Source: Hypholoma sublateritium FD-334 SS-4
Lineage: Eukaryota > Basidiomycota > Agaricomycetes > Agaricales > Strophariaceae
DNA: 64,000 nucleotides
NCBI GenBank assembly: GCA_000827495.1
Contig: KN817554.1
Coordinates: 275,224-339,223, forward strand
Reading direction: 5' to 3'
The translations under genes and the position numbers were made by a program. Positions 11,106 through 22,888 of this stretch are shown here, piece by piece. Within the stretch, counting starts at the first letter, position 1. Each line of letters opens with the position of its first letter. The notes beneath the pieces are model-generated. The model made no database searches. It saw only the letters and a list, made by a program, of their open reading frames with translations, and had not been told where the DNA came from.

Positions 11106-14100
11106 CTAAAACTCACTCTGCGCGAGACTCCCGACCTGCGCCTCGAGCTGCTCCCGCGTCCGGCGCCCCGCGAGCTTGTCCACCGCCGTCCGCGCGTAGC
11201 CCAGCGCCGCCGTCCCCGTCGCGCCCATGTTCATATTCAGCCCCCCGCCTCCGCCGCCTCCCGCTCCCATGCCTATTCCCACCCCCGAGCCCGGGCCCGA
11301 TAGCGACGTCGCGGGCGGCCCTGTCAACCAAAAAGTTCCAGTTCGAGTGTCACCCCCACGCCGGGCGCAGCGCAAACCCCGAGAAGGTAGACCACTCACG
11401 CATCGCAGGCGCGCCGCCGCCGCCGGGCGCGTACGGCGCGTACGGCGCCGCGGCGGGCATGTCGTAGCCCGAATTGGAGGTCGGGTAGCTGGAGTTGGAG
11501 GTCGGGCTGGGGTAGTTCGCGTAAGAGTTAGACGGCGGCGCGTACGGCATCCCGTACTCGCCCGCCGCCTGCGGGAAGTGGTACGCGTCGCCCGACGGGG
11601 CGCTGGGCATCGACGCCGGCGCGGGGCCCGACGCGTACGGGTACCCGCCGCCACTACCGTACTGCTGCGCGGCGTACGCGCCGGGCGGGCTGTACGCGCG
11701 CCCCGGCGGCGGCGGCGGCGACGTGCGCTGCGGCGCGGACCACGGCGCGTACGCCCCTGCACCGCCACCCTGCGCGTCGGGGTAGTACGCCCCGCCCGCG
11801 CTCGGGAAGCGCACCGCCGCGCCGTACTCGCCCGACGCGCGCCGCCCGGTATACTCGTACTCCCCGCGCCGGTACGCGCTCGCCTGCGGGAACCCGCCGC
11901 CGCCGCCGGACGCAGCTCCATACGCGCCGCCGCCAGCACCTCCATACGCGCCGGGTGAAGTGGGCGACGCCGGCCGGGCGCTGTGCGGGCGCGTGTGCGG
12001 GTGCACGGGCGGGCGCAGGCTCGCTGCTGCTACCTGTGCTGGTGGTGGTGTGGGTGCGGTGTAGTTCTGGGTCGCGTTATTCGGCGCGGAGTACGAGCTC
12101 GGGCGCGATAGGCTCGCGCCGCCCGGCGGGGGGCCGTATGCCGTCGACGGCGGCGGCGCAGGCGGAGGTGCGTTGGTGGTGGTATACCCCGAGGGTGTGT
12201 ACGACCCCGGCCGCGCGCCGTCGGCGTACGTCGCGTGCTGCCCCTGCGGTGGTGGCGGCGACTGCGTTTGCTGCGGTCTCGGCGCAGGTGCGCTCGCGGC
12301 GCCATACCCTGACGCAGTGTACGAAGTCGGCCGCGCGAGGGTGGAGCCTCCGTTGTACGGCGCGTGCTGCTGCTGCGGTGCTTGTTGTTGCTGGGGTTGT
12401 TGTTGTTGCTGAGGCTGCTGCATCTGCGGCGGCGGCGCCGACGCCGCTCCCGGCGGACGCGCGGCGCTGACCCCCCACTCCGCAGGGGGCCACTGCTCCG
12501 CCGCGGCAGGCCGCTGCGCAGGCGCGGCGTAGCCCCCTGCGGACGCGTACCCGGGCGAGTGCGGCGGCGACTGCTGGTGCGCGCTGGGCCGCGCCGGCGG
12601 CGGGGGCGGGCGCGACATGCTCGGCGGGCGCGACTGTGATTGCGGTCGCGACGGTGATTGGGTCTGCGGTCGCGACATGCTCAGCGGGCGCGTGGACGTG
12701 GGCTTGGGCGGCGGCGGCGGACCCTGCTCCGCGGGGTGCAGCGCGTGCACCGCCGCCGATGCGACGGCGCTCCCGCTGGATACGCCCGCGCGCGCGAAGT
12801 CCTGCGCAAGCGCGTTGACCTGGTCGGGCGGGGGATAATATTGTTGTTGTTGTTGTTGCTGCTGCTGCTGCTGGGAGTGCCGCCGCGCATTATTAATATT
12901 ATGCTCCGGCGCGTCGGCAGGTGCACTGGGCGCCGGGGACGCGGTGTGCAGCGGTGGGACAGCAATATGCGGCGCGGGAGGTGGGGCGGGCGCGCCAGAC
13001 ACCACCCCCGAGCCGGACGGCGGCGGCGGCGGCGGCGCAGGGGCCGCGCGCCCTGGGGGATCGTCGTCCTCGATAAGGCTGTACGCAGGCGGCGGCAGGT
13101 CGTCCTTCTCCTCCTTCTGCACCGCGAGCCACTCTGCGTATGTCTGCCCCGCGCCCTCGCCCGCGCCTGAGCCACCCGCGCCCTCGCCCGACGCGGCGCC
13201 GGAGAGGAAGTCGCCCGACTTCTGGCTGACGGGCTCGAAGCGCGGGCGCGCGGCCCAGTAGTCCTGCAGCTCCTTCACCGGGAAGGTGTCGTGGATCTGG
13301 CGCTCGCTGCGGAGGCCCTCGGCGGCGAAGCCGCAGATGCGCATGTACCTGTATCAGGATGCGTGTCAGTCCGACGGGCGCGCGTCGCACATACGAGGCA
13401 AAGAGACTAACCAGTCGGACGGGACGTCGTATCCATCTTCGTCGAGCGCCATGAACTTGAACTGGTCAGATTGGGGCAGATTCCGCTTGCTCTCTACCAC
13501 CGGTAGGAACGCGGTGCCTTCGTCGTATCTGGGCACGCAGTTAGCGCGAAAGAAGCACGACCCCGCGAAGCCTATCTGATAACGCACTCGTCCCACATTG
13601 CGCCGTAGATCGTTCGTACCCCTAGGCGTTTCGCGTTGGCGATTTGCTTCCACAGGAAGCGGCCGCCACGTCGTTTAATGTTGTTGAACCCCCATTGGCC
13701 TTGCGACATGTTGAATCCCTGTATAAGATTAGTGTCGAACAGCCACGAGACATGCATGTATGCGCTCACCGAGCCACCCGGGAGAACCACAGGAATGTAG
13801 TCAATCTTCCTGCCCATACCCTTTTCATTATGCTGTGTGATGAGCTCGACATCGCCCTTCATCTTCGTTTCCATGAACTGATCTGCCTCCTGATCATTGC
13901 TGTATCTCCCCACTGTCCACGGCGAGATCGCATCAAACTCGCTCATCCACACGTTTAGGAAGTCGGGATTGCGATCGGCGTCGCCTTCTGCAGTTCGCCA
14001 GCTCGCCGGCGTCCCTGCCACCAGGTAGACCCCGCCCGGCGTCGTGTCTCTGAAAATTTGGGTGATAGACTGCACCAGTTCAGGGGTGTGGTGCGCGTTG

Positions 14101-14972
14101 TCGAAGCCAAGACCTTGTGTCGCCGCCCGTCAGTTAGGCGCCAGAAGGCACTAGGGGGAGGCGACGTACCCCATAAAGCCACTACCGGGCGCCCCTTCTC
14201 CTTCAGGTAGTTCGGGCTGTCGAGGACGCCCTGATCGCGCACCAGGTGCGCCCAATCGCGCTGCAGGATCTTCCGCAAGCGGTCCGGCGCTACGCCGGCC
14301 ACGTCGTACCTGGCAGGCCGCCTCAGCGTGTCCAAGGCGGCGCGAACAACTTTAGGTCTGCTTACATGATTGCGAACACCCGCCCCTCCCGCTCTGCCGC
14401 CTCGCGCACGCGCTCGCCGACCTCGTCGCGGATGCGCCTGATTCCTTCCTGCCCCCCGTCAAGGTCACACTGCCCCGCGAAGCGCTGCAGGAACACGCCA
14501 TCGACGCCGTGCTCCGCCATCCAGTGGAAGTGCCGCTGCACAGTCTTCGCATTGCGCGACGAGAACAGGAAGACGGGGTCGCCCTCCTTCGTCTTCAGCC
14601 CTGGGGCGGGGAAGAGCTCCGACGGCGAGTACGCGGAGACGTCCGGCCACAGGTCGGTGTTCGGGTGTCCGCCGTCGGGAATCGGGGCGTCGAACCAGTG
14701 CAGCCAGCCGTGGTGGCCCGGGCCCACGGGCTCGCCGTCGCCGGCACAGGTGAACCTGGGGGTGGAGGCATCGTCAGCGCGATTGCGTGCTTAATTGGAT
14801 CCCATGAGATTGCATACCATCCTTGGTAGCCCACCATGAACTTGTCCTGGATTGTCGATGGTTTCGCTCTGTGGCGCACATGGTTGAAAATCTGTTGGGC
14901 GCTAATGAGCGCGGGCACGCACCTCACGAGCATCTTTCCATCGGATCTACTAATCGTACTTGAGCTGGCCAT
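11106..14972 (-). CDS. GH99-like xylosidase/arabinosidase-type glycosidase with very long disordered tail
   Basis: Eight exons on the minus strand close in frame to 1146 aa: 14818-14972, 14366-14755, 14170-14309, 13770-14113, 13588-13718, 13412-13528, 11400-13348, 11106-11320. Residues about 45-465 form the catalytic-type domain seen in fungal proteins annotated as xylosidase/arabinosidase or GH71/99-like: FMVGYQGWF, HHGWLHWFD, GGHPNTDLWPDVSEY-like, HFHWMAEHGVDGVFLQRFAG, GVRTIYGAMWDEYDEGTAF and KELQDYWAARP. No signal peptide is seen, so it is probably intracellular. From about residue 470 the protein becomes a Pro/Gln/Tyr/Ser/Ala-rich tail (LPPPAYSL, polyQ, many YTPSGY/YTASGY-like elements), then ends in a short charged helix-like block (REQLEAQVGSLAQSEF). 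Substrate unknown. The tail is about 60% of the protein. Confidence 0.87.
12841..12871. repeat. CAA/CAG trinucleotide run coding polyQ
   Basis: On the plus strand the run reads TTG repeated then CTG repeated; on the coding strand it gives about 11 consecutive Gln in the tail of the glycosidase-like protein. Likely length-variable between strains. Confidence 0.85.
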
Positions 14973-15609
14973 TAAGTTCGTGTTTATGGTATATATTGAA
15001 TGCTTTGAGAGCTAATGATGCTTGAATAGTACAATGAATTTGGAATGTTGTTGTGACGTTGTCGTTGAATTGAGGCGATACAACGCTTGTGCTGTGCCAC
15101 TCGCGGAAAAGCTGTTGCCAGCGAGATGACGGGATTACTTATAGATATTTCGGTGGCCAAGCTCGGAGTTGTTGTTGGGGGAAAGCAAGGCGATGCCAGC
15201 CCTGAGCAGGCCGTACAGCACCGCACTGACCCGCAGCACATCATCCGACGCCAGGGTGCTCCATATTTGGAGTAAAAACATGGAAAAGCTGTGCTAGCAT
15301 CGATGAACAAATCTCCCGAAATAGCTATTTCGCCTGGCAACATGCTGGTAACTCTACGGTCAATCATGTTATGCAAGGTCATATAAAGGCATTCCCACTA
15401 TTTTTCAGCGTGTAATCGGTATAAAAGGGGTCTACGTACTTTCATGACCAAGTGCAGTACCCCGATAGATTAATAATAGCGTACTCGGAAAAAAATCGTG
15501 TTTGTGCGAAATGTTGACAAAAATCAAAGAAATTACAAATTACATGTACAGTTCCGAAATGTAATTGCATGCTTAATTTGTTACCGCCTCCATCCATAGA
15601 TTGTGCCTG
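14973..15609. other. Bidirectional promoter region, no gene
   Basis: It lies between divergently transcribed genes (glycosidase-like on minus, YFH7-like on plus). Composition becomes AT-rich toward 15500. No coding frame with splice support. Confidence 0.55.
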
Positions 15610-16552
15610 ATGTCCTTGGATATAGAGGCAGAGGAGCTCGCGCTATACCTGGTGGATAAGCTGGACAAGTATGAGTCTCCTTTTTATGTTAATTTTTCTC
15701 CAGGTAAAGCTTGGATTGCAGTACTCCACAGCCCACGCGCATCTTAGTGGGGATTGCAGGCGTACCTGCCTCCGGAAAGTCCACATTATCTCATCTCCTG
15801 GTCGATCGCATCAATGTCCTACTTGAGGCTCGCGCGGCGTCGCGCACCAACTCTGCCCATACCTCTACCCATCCCACTACAGATGATGCTCAAGCTCACG
15901 GTGTGCAGAGCTCAGTTCCTGCCGCGACACATGATCGGGCGATCTTGGTCGGCCTAGACGGATGGCACCTATCTCGGGCGCAGTTGGACCTCTTCCCGGA
16001 CCCCAAGCAGGCGCACGATAGGCGAGGCATCCACTGGACATTCGACGGCGCGGGCTACGTCGCCTTCGTTCGGCAGCTGCGCGACATCGGGACGGACAAA
16101 ACGGTCTCTGCCCCCTCGTTTGACCATGCCCTCAAAGATCCTACCCCAGATGCGGTGACTGTATATCCACACCATCGCATTGTAATTATAGAAGGCCTGT
16201 ACGCAATCCTCGCCATCCAGCCATGGAACGAGGCAAGTATCCTATTGGACGAAAGGTGGTTCGTCGAAATCGATCCGATCCAGGCGAGGAGGAGGCTGGT
16301 CGAGAGACATGTTCTCACTGGGGTGACAAAGGACACGGAAGAAGCAGGATGGAGGGCAGACACGAATGACGGGCCCAGTCAGTCCAGACGTCTCCGCTGC
16401 AGCGTGCTAGCTCATTGACATCGATTGCAGATGGCCAGTTCATTATTGCGAACTCGCTAGAGCCTACAAGGATTATCCGGAGCAAAGATATACCCAATCT
16501 ATCAAAAACACCCGTGGAAGCAGCTGTCGATTCGGTCACCACATTTCCATGA
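15610..16552 (+). CDS. P-loop kinase of the uridine kinase/phosphoribulokinase class, YFH7-like
   Basis: Three exons (15610-15668, 15722-16377, 16431-16552) close in frame to 278 aa. The Walker A motif GVPASGKST lies near residues 33-41, followed by a poorly conserved His/Ser-rich insert and then LVGLDGWHLSRAQLDLFPD, which includes the substrate-side Asp. The motifs RRGIHWTFD, SFDHALKDP, VIIEGLYAI and WFVEIDPIQARRRLVERH match the nucleoside kinase-like family that includes yeast YFH7, as does the C-terminal DGQFIIANSLEPTRII-type block (here NGQFIIANSLEPTRI). Known members are ATPases of unclear substrate; yeast YFH7 is linked genetically to frataxin. Phosphoryl transfer to a small sugar or nucleoside is inferred. 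Introns are 53 bases. Confidence 0.92.
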
Positions 16553-17714
16553 GTCTTCCAGCACGCAGATGTAAAGTAGGAATGTGCTGTACATCTAGTA
16601 CTGCTGATTTCTATCTTGGTCTCAACACGACCCTATCAAAACAATCGCGTTCTCAATCATAGCGTTCGAAGCACGAATTATACCAGCTTCACCCGATAAA
16701 GGTTTTACCCGCAGTATCCTGATTCCGTCGATTCCTCTATTTACTTACTGGGGTTGGGGTTGAGAAGTCTCTCGAAGAGACATTCCTTGCGGTAACACGC
16801 TCCGGTCTCCGAACTGACATTTTCACGTCTTATCGCCCATTCGCCTCGTGCCCCTCCAAGGATCTTGGGACACGGGGCGTATGAACGATGTTTTCAAATT
16901 CTTCACTTTTGACATCGGCGCACCGGACTTACAATGTGAGCACATCGCGAAATTTAAGCTGTGATGCGTTTCTTTCGCGCTTTTCATCCTGAGCATGAGA
17001 ACGCTATACGATAAAATCAAGAGCATGAGGCTATGAGCAATTTTAATCAAACTTCAAAGCTTCAACTTTCCAAGGTGTGCGAATGCGCTGTATCTATTCT
17101 ATAAATAGAGTACCAATGCGTTGCTGCAGCCCTGACAGCTGTACGGCATCGTGCCATTGCTATGGATTCGATTCCAATGGAACTAACTCAAGCAAAGACA
17201 AATAATACGGTCGAAGCAGGAAGTCGCAGTAAAACTCGTTGAGGCTCGAGGGAGACGGAGATTAAGAATGTTGAATATGAAAGCCGGCCAGACCGAAATG
17301 CAAATCCTCTAGAAGTCCGACTGTAAGGCGCGCACGGTCATCATATATCATGGGCGTTTATTGCGTATTTAGCTTCCCGGCCTGCTTCCATTTCTCAGCT
17401 CTCCAGTCATAATAGTATACTAGCCAGGAACCACTATCTAATTGTTTGCAGTGATTTAATGCAAATGCTACCTTTCTGTACATGTCTTTGCGTTGCTGGG
17501 CAATGCCCTTCCTTTAACCGGATATGTATTCGTTTAATATTGGCTCGGGTATTTGCAATGGAGAAGATCGCTCTGCGCTGTCAAGTTTGACATTTCCACT
17601 AAGTTCCTAGTACATACAAATTTCGAATCCGCGAATTGATAAATAAAATCCAAGTCGTTCCAGGTCGTTCCATGGTTACATTCTGAAGCCTCCAATGGAT
17701 ATCCTCGAGAGTCA
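16553..17714. other. AT-rich intergenic region, no gene
   Basis: Between convergent genes (YFH7-like + and caleosin -). Open frames are short and stop-rich on both strands; nothing recognised. Confidence 0.6.
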
Positions 17715-18642
17715 TCAATATTTTGGCTTCCTTCCGGAAAGCTTGTAAAAAATGGAACCCTACGAGGTAGAGACCGTTCAGCTCTGAACTCGTGGAAATT
17801 TATGACAGGACTGGAGAGGCATGGCGACGTACATTATAGACAGCTTTTACGTCCTCCTTCCGCATCCCTTGCGGGTCGACGGGCCATAACATGATGTATG
17901 TAGCGAGCCACTCAAATGCAGCAGCTGCCCAGCCAAACTACGCGCAATGAGTATGCGAGAATGTTCTGAAATATTGAATAATGAGGGCGTACGAGATCGA
18001 AAACGTTCATATTCCCATGGAGCATCTGCACGCCCTCGCTGAACTTCAAATACTGGTGTGGTTCGGAGGAGTACATGTCGAAAATGTAGTTAAATCTATT
18101 ATCGTCGAACCCGCCGAGCGTGGTATATGCACCAGAGTCGGATCCATGTTTCCCCTAGACGCGGGGAAAATATGAGCTATGGACGACCGCTCAGACGACC
18201 CCAGAGGTGCACGGCTGCGCCCAGAAAGCCTACCCTGTGCATGTGCTTGACCTTGAGGCGAAATAATGGATCAGGAATCCAGCTTCCCCAGGTAACGTAC
18301 CTGACGAAGCGGGCGTGGTGAAAAATTTGAATCGGACCGTCGAGGCAGACGCATCACTTACGAGAACCCGCTGTGGATAATAACCATGGAAAGCAGCGAA
18401 AGGATCACGCCAAAGCCAATTTCCCTGAATCCCACATACCTGAAGGCGCGCGTTAGGACCCTCTTATCAGCTCTGACCGGGGTGTAGATGGCCTAGTGGT
18501 GGACTTACGTGTCGAGCGGCCAGATAATTCCATCATCGTCGCGGTCGAAGAACGCGACGTGCGATTGGAGAGCTGTGTTTTTTGCGCCGGATTGGAAACC
18601 GGTGCCTGGTGCGGCTGAAACGCCTTTTTTCGGCGCGACCAT
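17715..18642 (-). CDS. Caleosin (haem peroxygenase of lipid droplets)
   Basis: Six exons on the minus strand (18509-18642, 18362-18439, 18234-18300, 17993-18154, 17833-17937, 17715-17759) close in frame to 196 aa. Near residues 35-50 is the EF-hand LQSHVAFFDRDDDGIIWPLDTY, with a conserved His just before the loop; HMHRGKHGSDSG carries the second conserved His region. Both regions hold the haem-ligand histidines of plant and fungal caleosin peroxygenases. A hydrophobic stretch (GVILSLLSMVIIHSGFS) fits the membrane hairpin. The C-terminal WPVDPQGMRKEDVKAVYNGSIFYKL is family-typical. Expected role: Ca2+-binding peroxygenase on lipid droplets acting on unsaturated fatty acid hydroperoxides. The length is at the short end for fungal caleosins, with a brief N-terminus. 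Confidence 0.93.
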
Positions 18643-18984
18643 TTTTTTTGTATGGTATTGTCGTAAAGAGTGTAATGCAGGAGCAAGCGTGTTGAGCGTG
18701 TGGCAACTTGAAGTAGCAATAAATCTTGGATCGTGATGTCATCGTTATGTCAGATCATAGGGGCGTCGGTTAGAAGATTTGGGCCACTTTTTTTTACCTT
18801 GCAGCTACAAGGTTACTTTTTTCGGGGTAAAATCTCAACAACGTATGTATCTAGAGCTATCATTTTCTTATAACGGTACGACGAAAGAGGGTGGCGAGGG
18901 GCAGCCGGAGTTGACTCCGGACTCTCAGAGGGCCCGGACTCCGGTAGTAACCGGGGACGAGGCAGTTTCTTGCTTCATCCTTTC
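18643..18984. other. Divergent promoter region
   Basis: About 340 bases between the caleosin start and the Nudix start, transcribed in opposite directions. No coding frame; a direct palindrome-like GACTCCGG motif recurs around 18910-18945. Confidence 0.5.
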
Positions 18985-20069
18985 ATGACTCACCCTCAGG
19001 CTATCGAGGACAATTCGGGCCTGCAGGCCTTGTCATACGCGCATATCTCTGCGAAGACACAAGCATACATCAACAACCTGATCGACGCCTTCCAATCCTC
19101 CAAGGCGGAGAACGAAACACGCATATCTTCTCTGTCTGTCGCTTGTCATCGATCTACCGCACAATAATGAACGACGCATACCCCTTTGTGTTATTTGTTG
19201 GTAGCGTCGACAAGCCGACTTCGAGATTGGCGGCAGTGCTTGTTCTTCTCTTTGAACGCGACGATCACCTCCGTGTATTGTTGACAACGCGAGCGAAGCA
19301 GCTAAGGACGCACGGTGGGGAGACCTCACTCCCTGGTGGAAAGATGGAAGACGGGGATAAGGACATTATCATTACTGCGGTGAGATCTTTTTTGCTCAGT
19401 GCATTTTCAGAAAGCCGTTCATGCATGAATCCCCGATATAGCTCCGTGAAGCCAATGAAGAGGTCGGCCTGCCAATGAATTCATCGAATATCCATATTTT
19501 GGGAACATTGCCGTTCCAGCCGTTCCACTCTCTGATCGTCACCCCAGTAGTCGCTTTGCTGACTGACAACGCCATACTCGACAACCTGAAGGCAGGAGAG
19601 GGAGAGGTGGATCATATCTTTTCGCACCCTCTTGAGGCTGTCGTAGATCCAGAGCTTGCTCCTGGTATAGAGACTCTCGTCGAGCAAGGAGGCTCGAATT
19701 GGCCATATGAGCCAGCGCATCATGTAATGAATGAGCACACAGCGTCCATTGCAAAAGCTGACATCCGTCTATTTTAGCATCACATAGACTACCCCGTAAA
19801 AGCCCTAGGTGGTGTGACATACCGAGTGCATTGTTATAGAACTGCGGCATCTCCAATAACAGGGATGACCTCCGATATTCTGGTGCGTTTTCTCCGATCT
19901 ACCATGTAGATTGTTCATACTTTCTCTATATTCCTAGATACAAGTTGCGGAAATTGCATACAGGAAACAGCCCACATTTGAACGCTATGCGTATGACCAG
20001 CTGCAAACATACGAAGCGATAGTGGAGGCATACGAAGCAAACCTTCTTCGGAGAACAGTCGTGGGATAA
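18985..20069 (+). CDS. Nudix hydrolase of the CoA pyrophosphatase (PCD1/NUDT7-8) type
   Basis: Five exons (18985-19133, 19205-19379, 19442-19723, 19778-19882, 19938-20069) close in frame to 280 aa. SRLAAVLVLLFERDDHLRVLLTTRA precedes the Nudix box, which spans the second intron: GGETSLPGGKMEDGDK, then LREANEEVGLP, giving the REANEEVG core that binds divalent metal. HILGTLPFQPFHSLIVTPVVALL and the later ALGGVTYRVHCYR-type and GMTSDIL blocks match the CoA-cleaving branch. Expected reaction: hydrolysis of CoA or its oxidised and acylated derivatives to phosphopantetheine and 3',5'-ADP, typically peroxisomal or mitochondrial. No clear C-terminal SKL. The first donor (GTCTGT) is weak, so the exon 1 boundary is the least certain; an in-frame ATG also exists at 18970. 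Confidence 0.88.
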
Positions 20070-20807
20070 TAGCAGCACTTAGACCGCGCTGCGACCCTTC
20101 CGATTGTCACATTCAGGGCATGTAGTCTCCTTCACATATGCGCAGCATCACACGAAGCCACGTTATTCTGTCCCTCACCTGATAAGTATAGATCACTCTC
20201 AAAGAGATCTTGCCTAGATAAAAGTATATCGCCTGTTATGCAACCGAAAAGGGATATCTTCCTTCCTTTTTAGGATAACAAAATAGGCCGTGCCATGCGA
20301 TGGGACAGTTCCCGCAAGCTGCCTTTGGTTGCGGATGTCATTGCGCTCCCATCGAAATCAAGGTGGCGGCCGGTTCCATGCGTACACGGACAGTCATAGA
20401 CTTGTTCAATGTAGACGCGCACTGTGCGCTTGAGCCCGCATGAACGCTTCAAATTATCAAAGCGTTCGCGTTCGCAGTTAGGTTCTGTTTGATGGATCGT
20501 GGAAACGCTTTCCCTGGCAGACGATCTATTCTGAACATCGTCGCGTCGTGGTTGGCACAGGTCTGCGATACAGCTCAACAATGTACCAAAGAAAAGATAC
20601 AACTAAAATCGTATTGCACGTAATTGTATTGTCTGGTTCAATTCCACGTCTAATAAACATTCTAATGAGCAGTGTAGATGTGTGGCTAACCCTGTGGCCT
20701 TGCTTTGTCTTGCATTGTCCGTGATAAGCGAGTTGCAATTGGTGGCACCCGCTCATTCTCGCCCTCTTTTGGCTCTGTGGCCGATTCTGTGGCCGTTGAG
20801 GGAATAG
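20070..20807. other. Intergenic, no gene
   Basis: AT-rich 3' flank of the Nudix gene and upstream region of the next gene. Only unsupported short frames. Confidence 0.55.
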
Positions 20808-20816
20808 TATATATAA
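20808..20816 (+). promoter_or_regulatory. TATA box
   Basis: TATATAAAG, 41 bases upstream of the ATG at 20857. This is close spacing, predicting a short 5' leader. Confidence 0.6.
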
Positions 20817-20856
20817 AGCGTCACGTCGTTCTGTCCAATAGTTCTATTTTTCTGCC

Positions 20857-22888
20857 ATGTCTTTCTCTGCGTACGGTTCCGGTCATCCATACGTCGGGTT
20901 TTATAGCTCTTCGATGCAAGAGCAAGAAAACACTCTTTCGACATCCCGCGCTGGCAAGCGGCCTGTGAGAGCTCTCAAACGAGCGGCATCCTCTCTTTCT
21001 GGAGCAGGAAATCTGGCAAACGTTCCCGTACGACGTTTGAAGCGCGCCAAAAACTCTGTGGATCCATTTCCCAGCAATCATGAGCTTGAAAATCCATCGC
21101 ATATAAGCATGGGGAACCCACAAAATACCGGTTCTTTTCCCGTGACGAGGCCGGAACAGTTCGACGAAAGCCTGTATTCTCAAGAACAGGGAAATACACA
21201 ATTAGCTCACACGGAAGGTGGATGTTTTGAGAGTGAGACGCTGAAAGAACTCTGGGCTATACTTGCGAAGGTATCGTAATCATTGAGATCTCCTGATCTG
21301 GAAAACAACTTAATTCATACAAACTACTCCAGCAGTCCGATAAAACCCTTGCTCAAGAACTGACCCAACTTATCGGACCCCTTGCTATGGGAGACTTTGT
21401 ACGTGATACGCCTGAGATACTCGATATCAGAAACTTACTAATATAACTAATAGGCAATCGAAGAGGCACATGGCGTCGCCCTTCAGGGCTCTAGTGAACC
21501 TGTAACTGTTTCAGCAGAGGTCTACGACAGCGAAAAATTGCACGACGATCCCGCACTCGCTGAAAACACATACACTGGCACCAATTCAATTGCCGTACAG
21601 ACCTTCGACGTACGTAATGCGGCTCGCTTTTTATTTCAAAGTGTTTAAATGATACCTAGTACAATTCCGCTGCCGATTCAAGTCATCATAATCAATATAA
21701 CGCTAGAAGGGCTCAGACTATCCCTTCGTCTATGGCCATGTTCACGGAGGAGGTGGTACCTATTACCGCTGTAAGTGGCATAGATTTTCTTTTCTTTTCT
21801 TTGGTATGCATGTTCACCTCATTTGGCTGTCATTTAGACCACCCCGCCGGTCGGCACAAATTATGTGTATAGCAACACACCCAGTCAGCCGATGATTTCG
21901 CGTTACTCTAGTCTCGAAGGCGCATTGGTCCCAGTGATAACTGAGCCGCCGGCTGTGGAAGACGATTTACCCATCCCGAATCCGCAGATTGACAATGTAC
22001 GAGTGCTTCTACTATGCATGAATACTTATCTTATGTTGTTTCTGTTCAGTCCGTTTTAGCCAACAGAACCACCGATGTACTCAATCAACCATCATCATCT
22101 GTACCACAGGCTACTATTAGTGATCCCTCCCAGACGTCGCCAGACCTTGCAGAAGCGACGGAGACCGATGGAAACTCTACTCTTTGTCAGCCAATAATGC
22201 AGGAACATATAATTTATTCAGAAGCTATACTTCCATTCCAGCTGCGTCGGACCAGGCAAACTCCCCTCCTACTATCACTTGTCAAACCGCGGGGTGCAAT
22301 CTGGTTGATACATTGTCTCAACCTGGGAGACAAGGAAGTGAATGTGTACGTCGACGCTCCATATGACGTGATGTCCGTCGTACTGGCGCTCCCTGTGGAA
22401 CTCATGATACTCGAGATAAGAGTGAGTTGAATGACTTAACTGAGAAGCGCGTAAATCACTAAAATTTTCGTATCATTCTAGTGGCCCGGCTATACAGACC
22501 ATGTTGAACGACTCCAGATCTCAACGGGAGGAAGTTCAAGTGGAATTGTTATATTCAAGCAAGAGCTCGTTCGGCAAATTGCCGTTGCTTACAAACGTAT
22601 TGGAGAGGTATGATTCTGTAACACTTCCTCGTCAAAGAGGCGACACTGAAAAACCTACAGTCCATAGCATCGATTCCACATACGACACGTTGCATAGATC
22701 AAGCGCGGTCGACGGGATGGGGGGAAGTCATTCTCGAAGACATGTATATGACCGGTATACTTCAAGGCGTGGATGGAATATGGCGGCCACTTATCATTGC
22801 ATATAATGAGGTTACATGCATTTTTACGCCGATGGATCCGTACAACGGTAGCATGCTTGTACCCAAAAATATCCTGGCTAATTCTTAG
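20857..22888 (+). CDS. Unknown protein with basic N-terminus and structured C-terminal domain
   Basis: Eight exons close in frame to 550 aa: 20857-21270, 21333-21398, 21454-21609, 21660-21770, 21838-21996, 22050-22421, 22482-22607, 22640-22888. All seven introns fall in phase 0. The N-terminal part is Ser/Asn/Pro-rich with two related basic motifs (RPVRALKRAASSL and VPVRRLKRAKNS) that look like nuclear signals. The middle is low complexity. From about residue 350 the sequence looks folded: LLLSLVKPRGAIWLIHCLN, VYVDAPYDVMSVVLALPVE, RWPGYTDHVERLQIS, IVIFKQELVRQIAVAYKRI, WGEVILEDMYMTGILQGV, then the C-terminus LVPKNILANS. I do not recognise the family. It may be a lineage-specific basidiomycete regulator. 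Confidence 0.8.

Noticed and set aside
11227..13261. Many long frames on the plus strand across the glycosidase-like gene (Arg/Ala-rich)
   Set aside because: Shadow frames of the GC-rich low-complexity tail; compositions such as RRRRRGARR are artefacts of GC3 bias.
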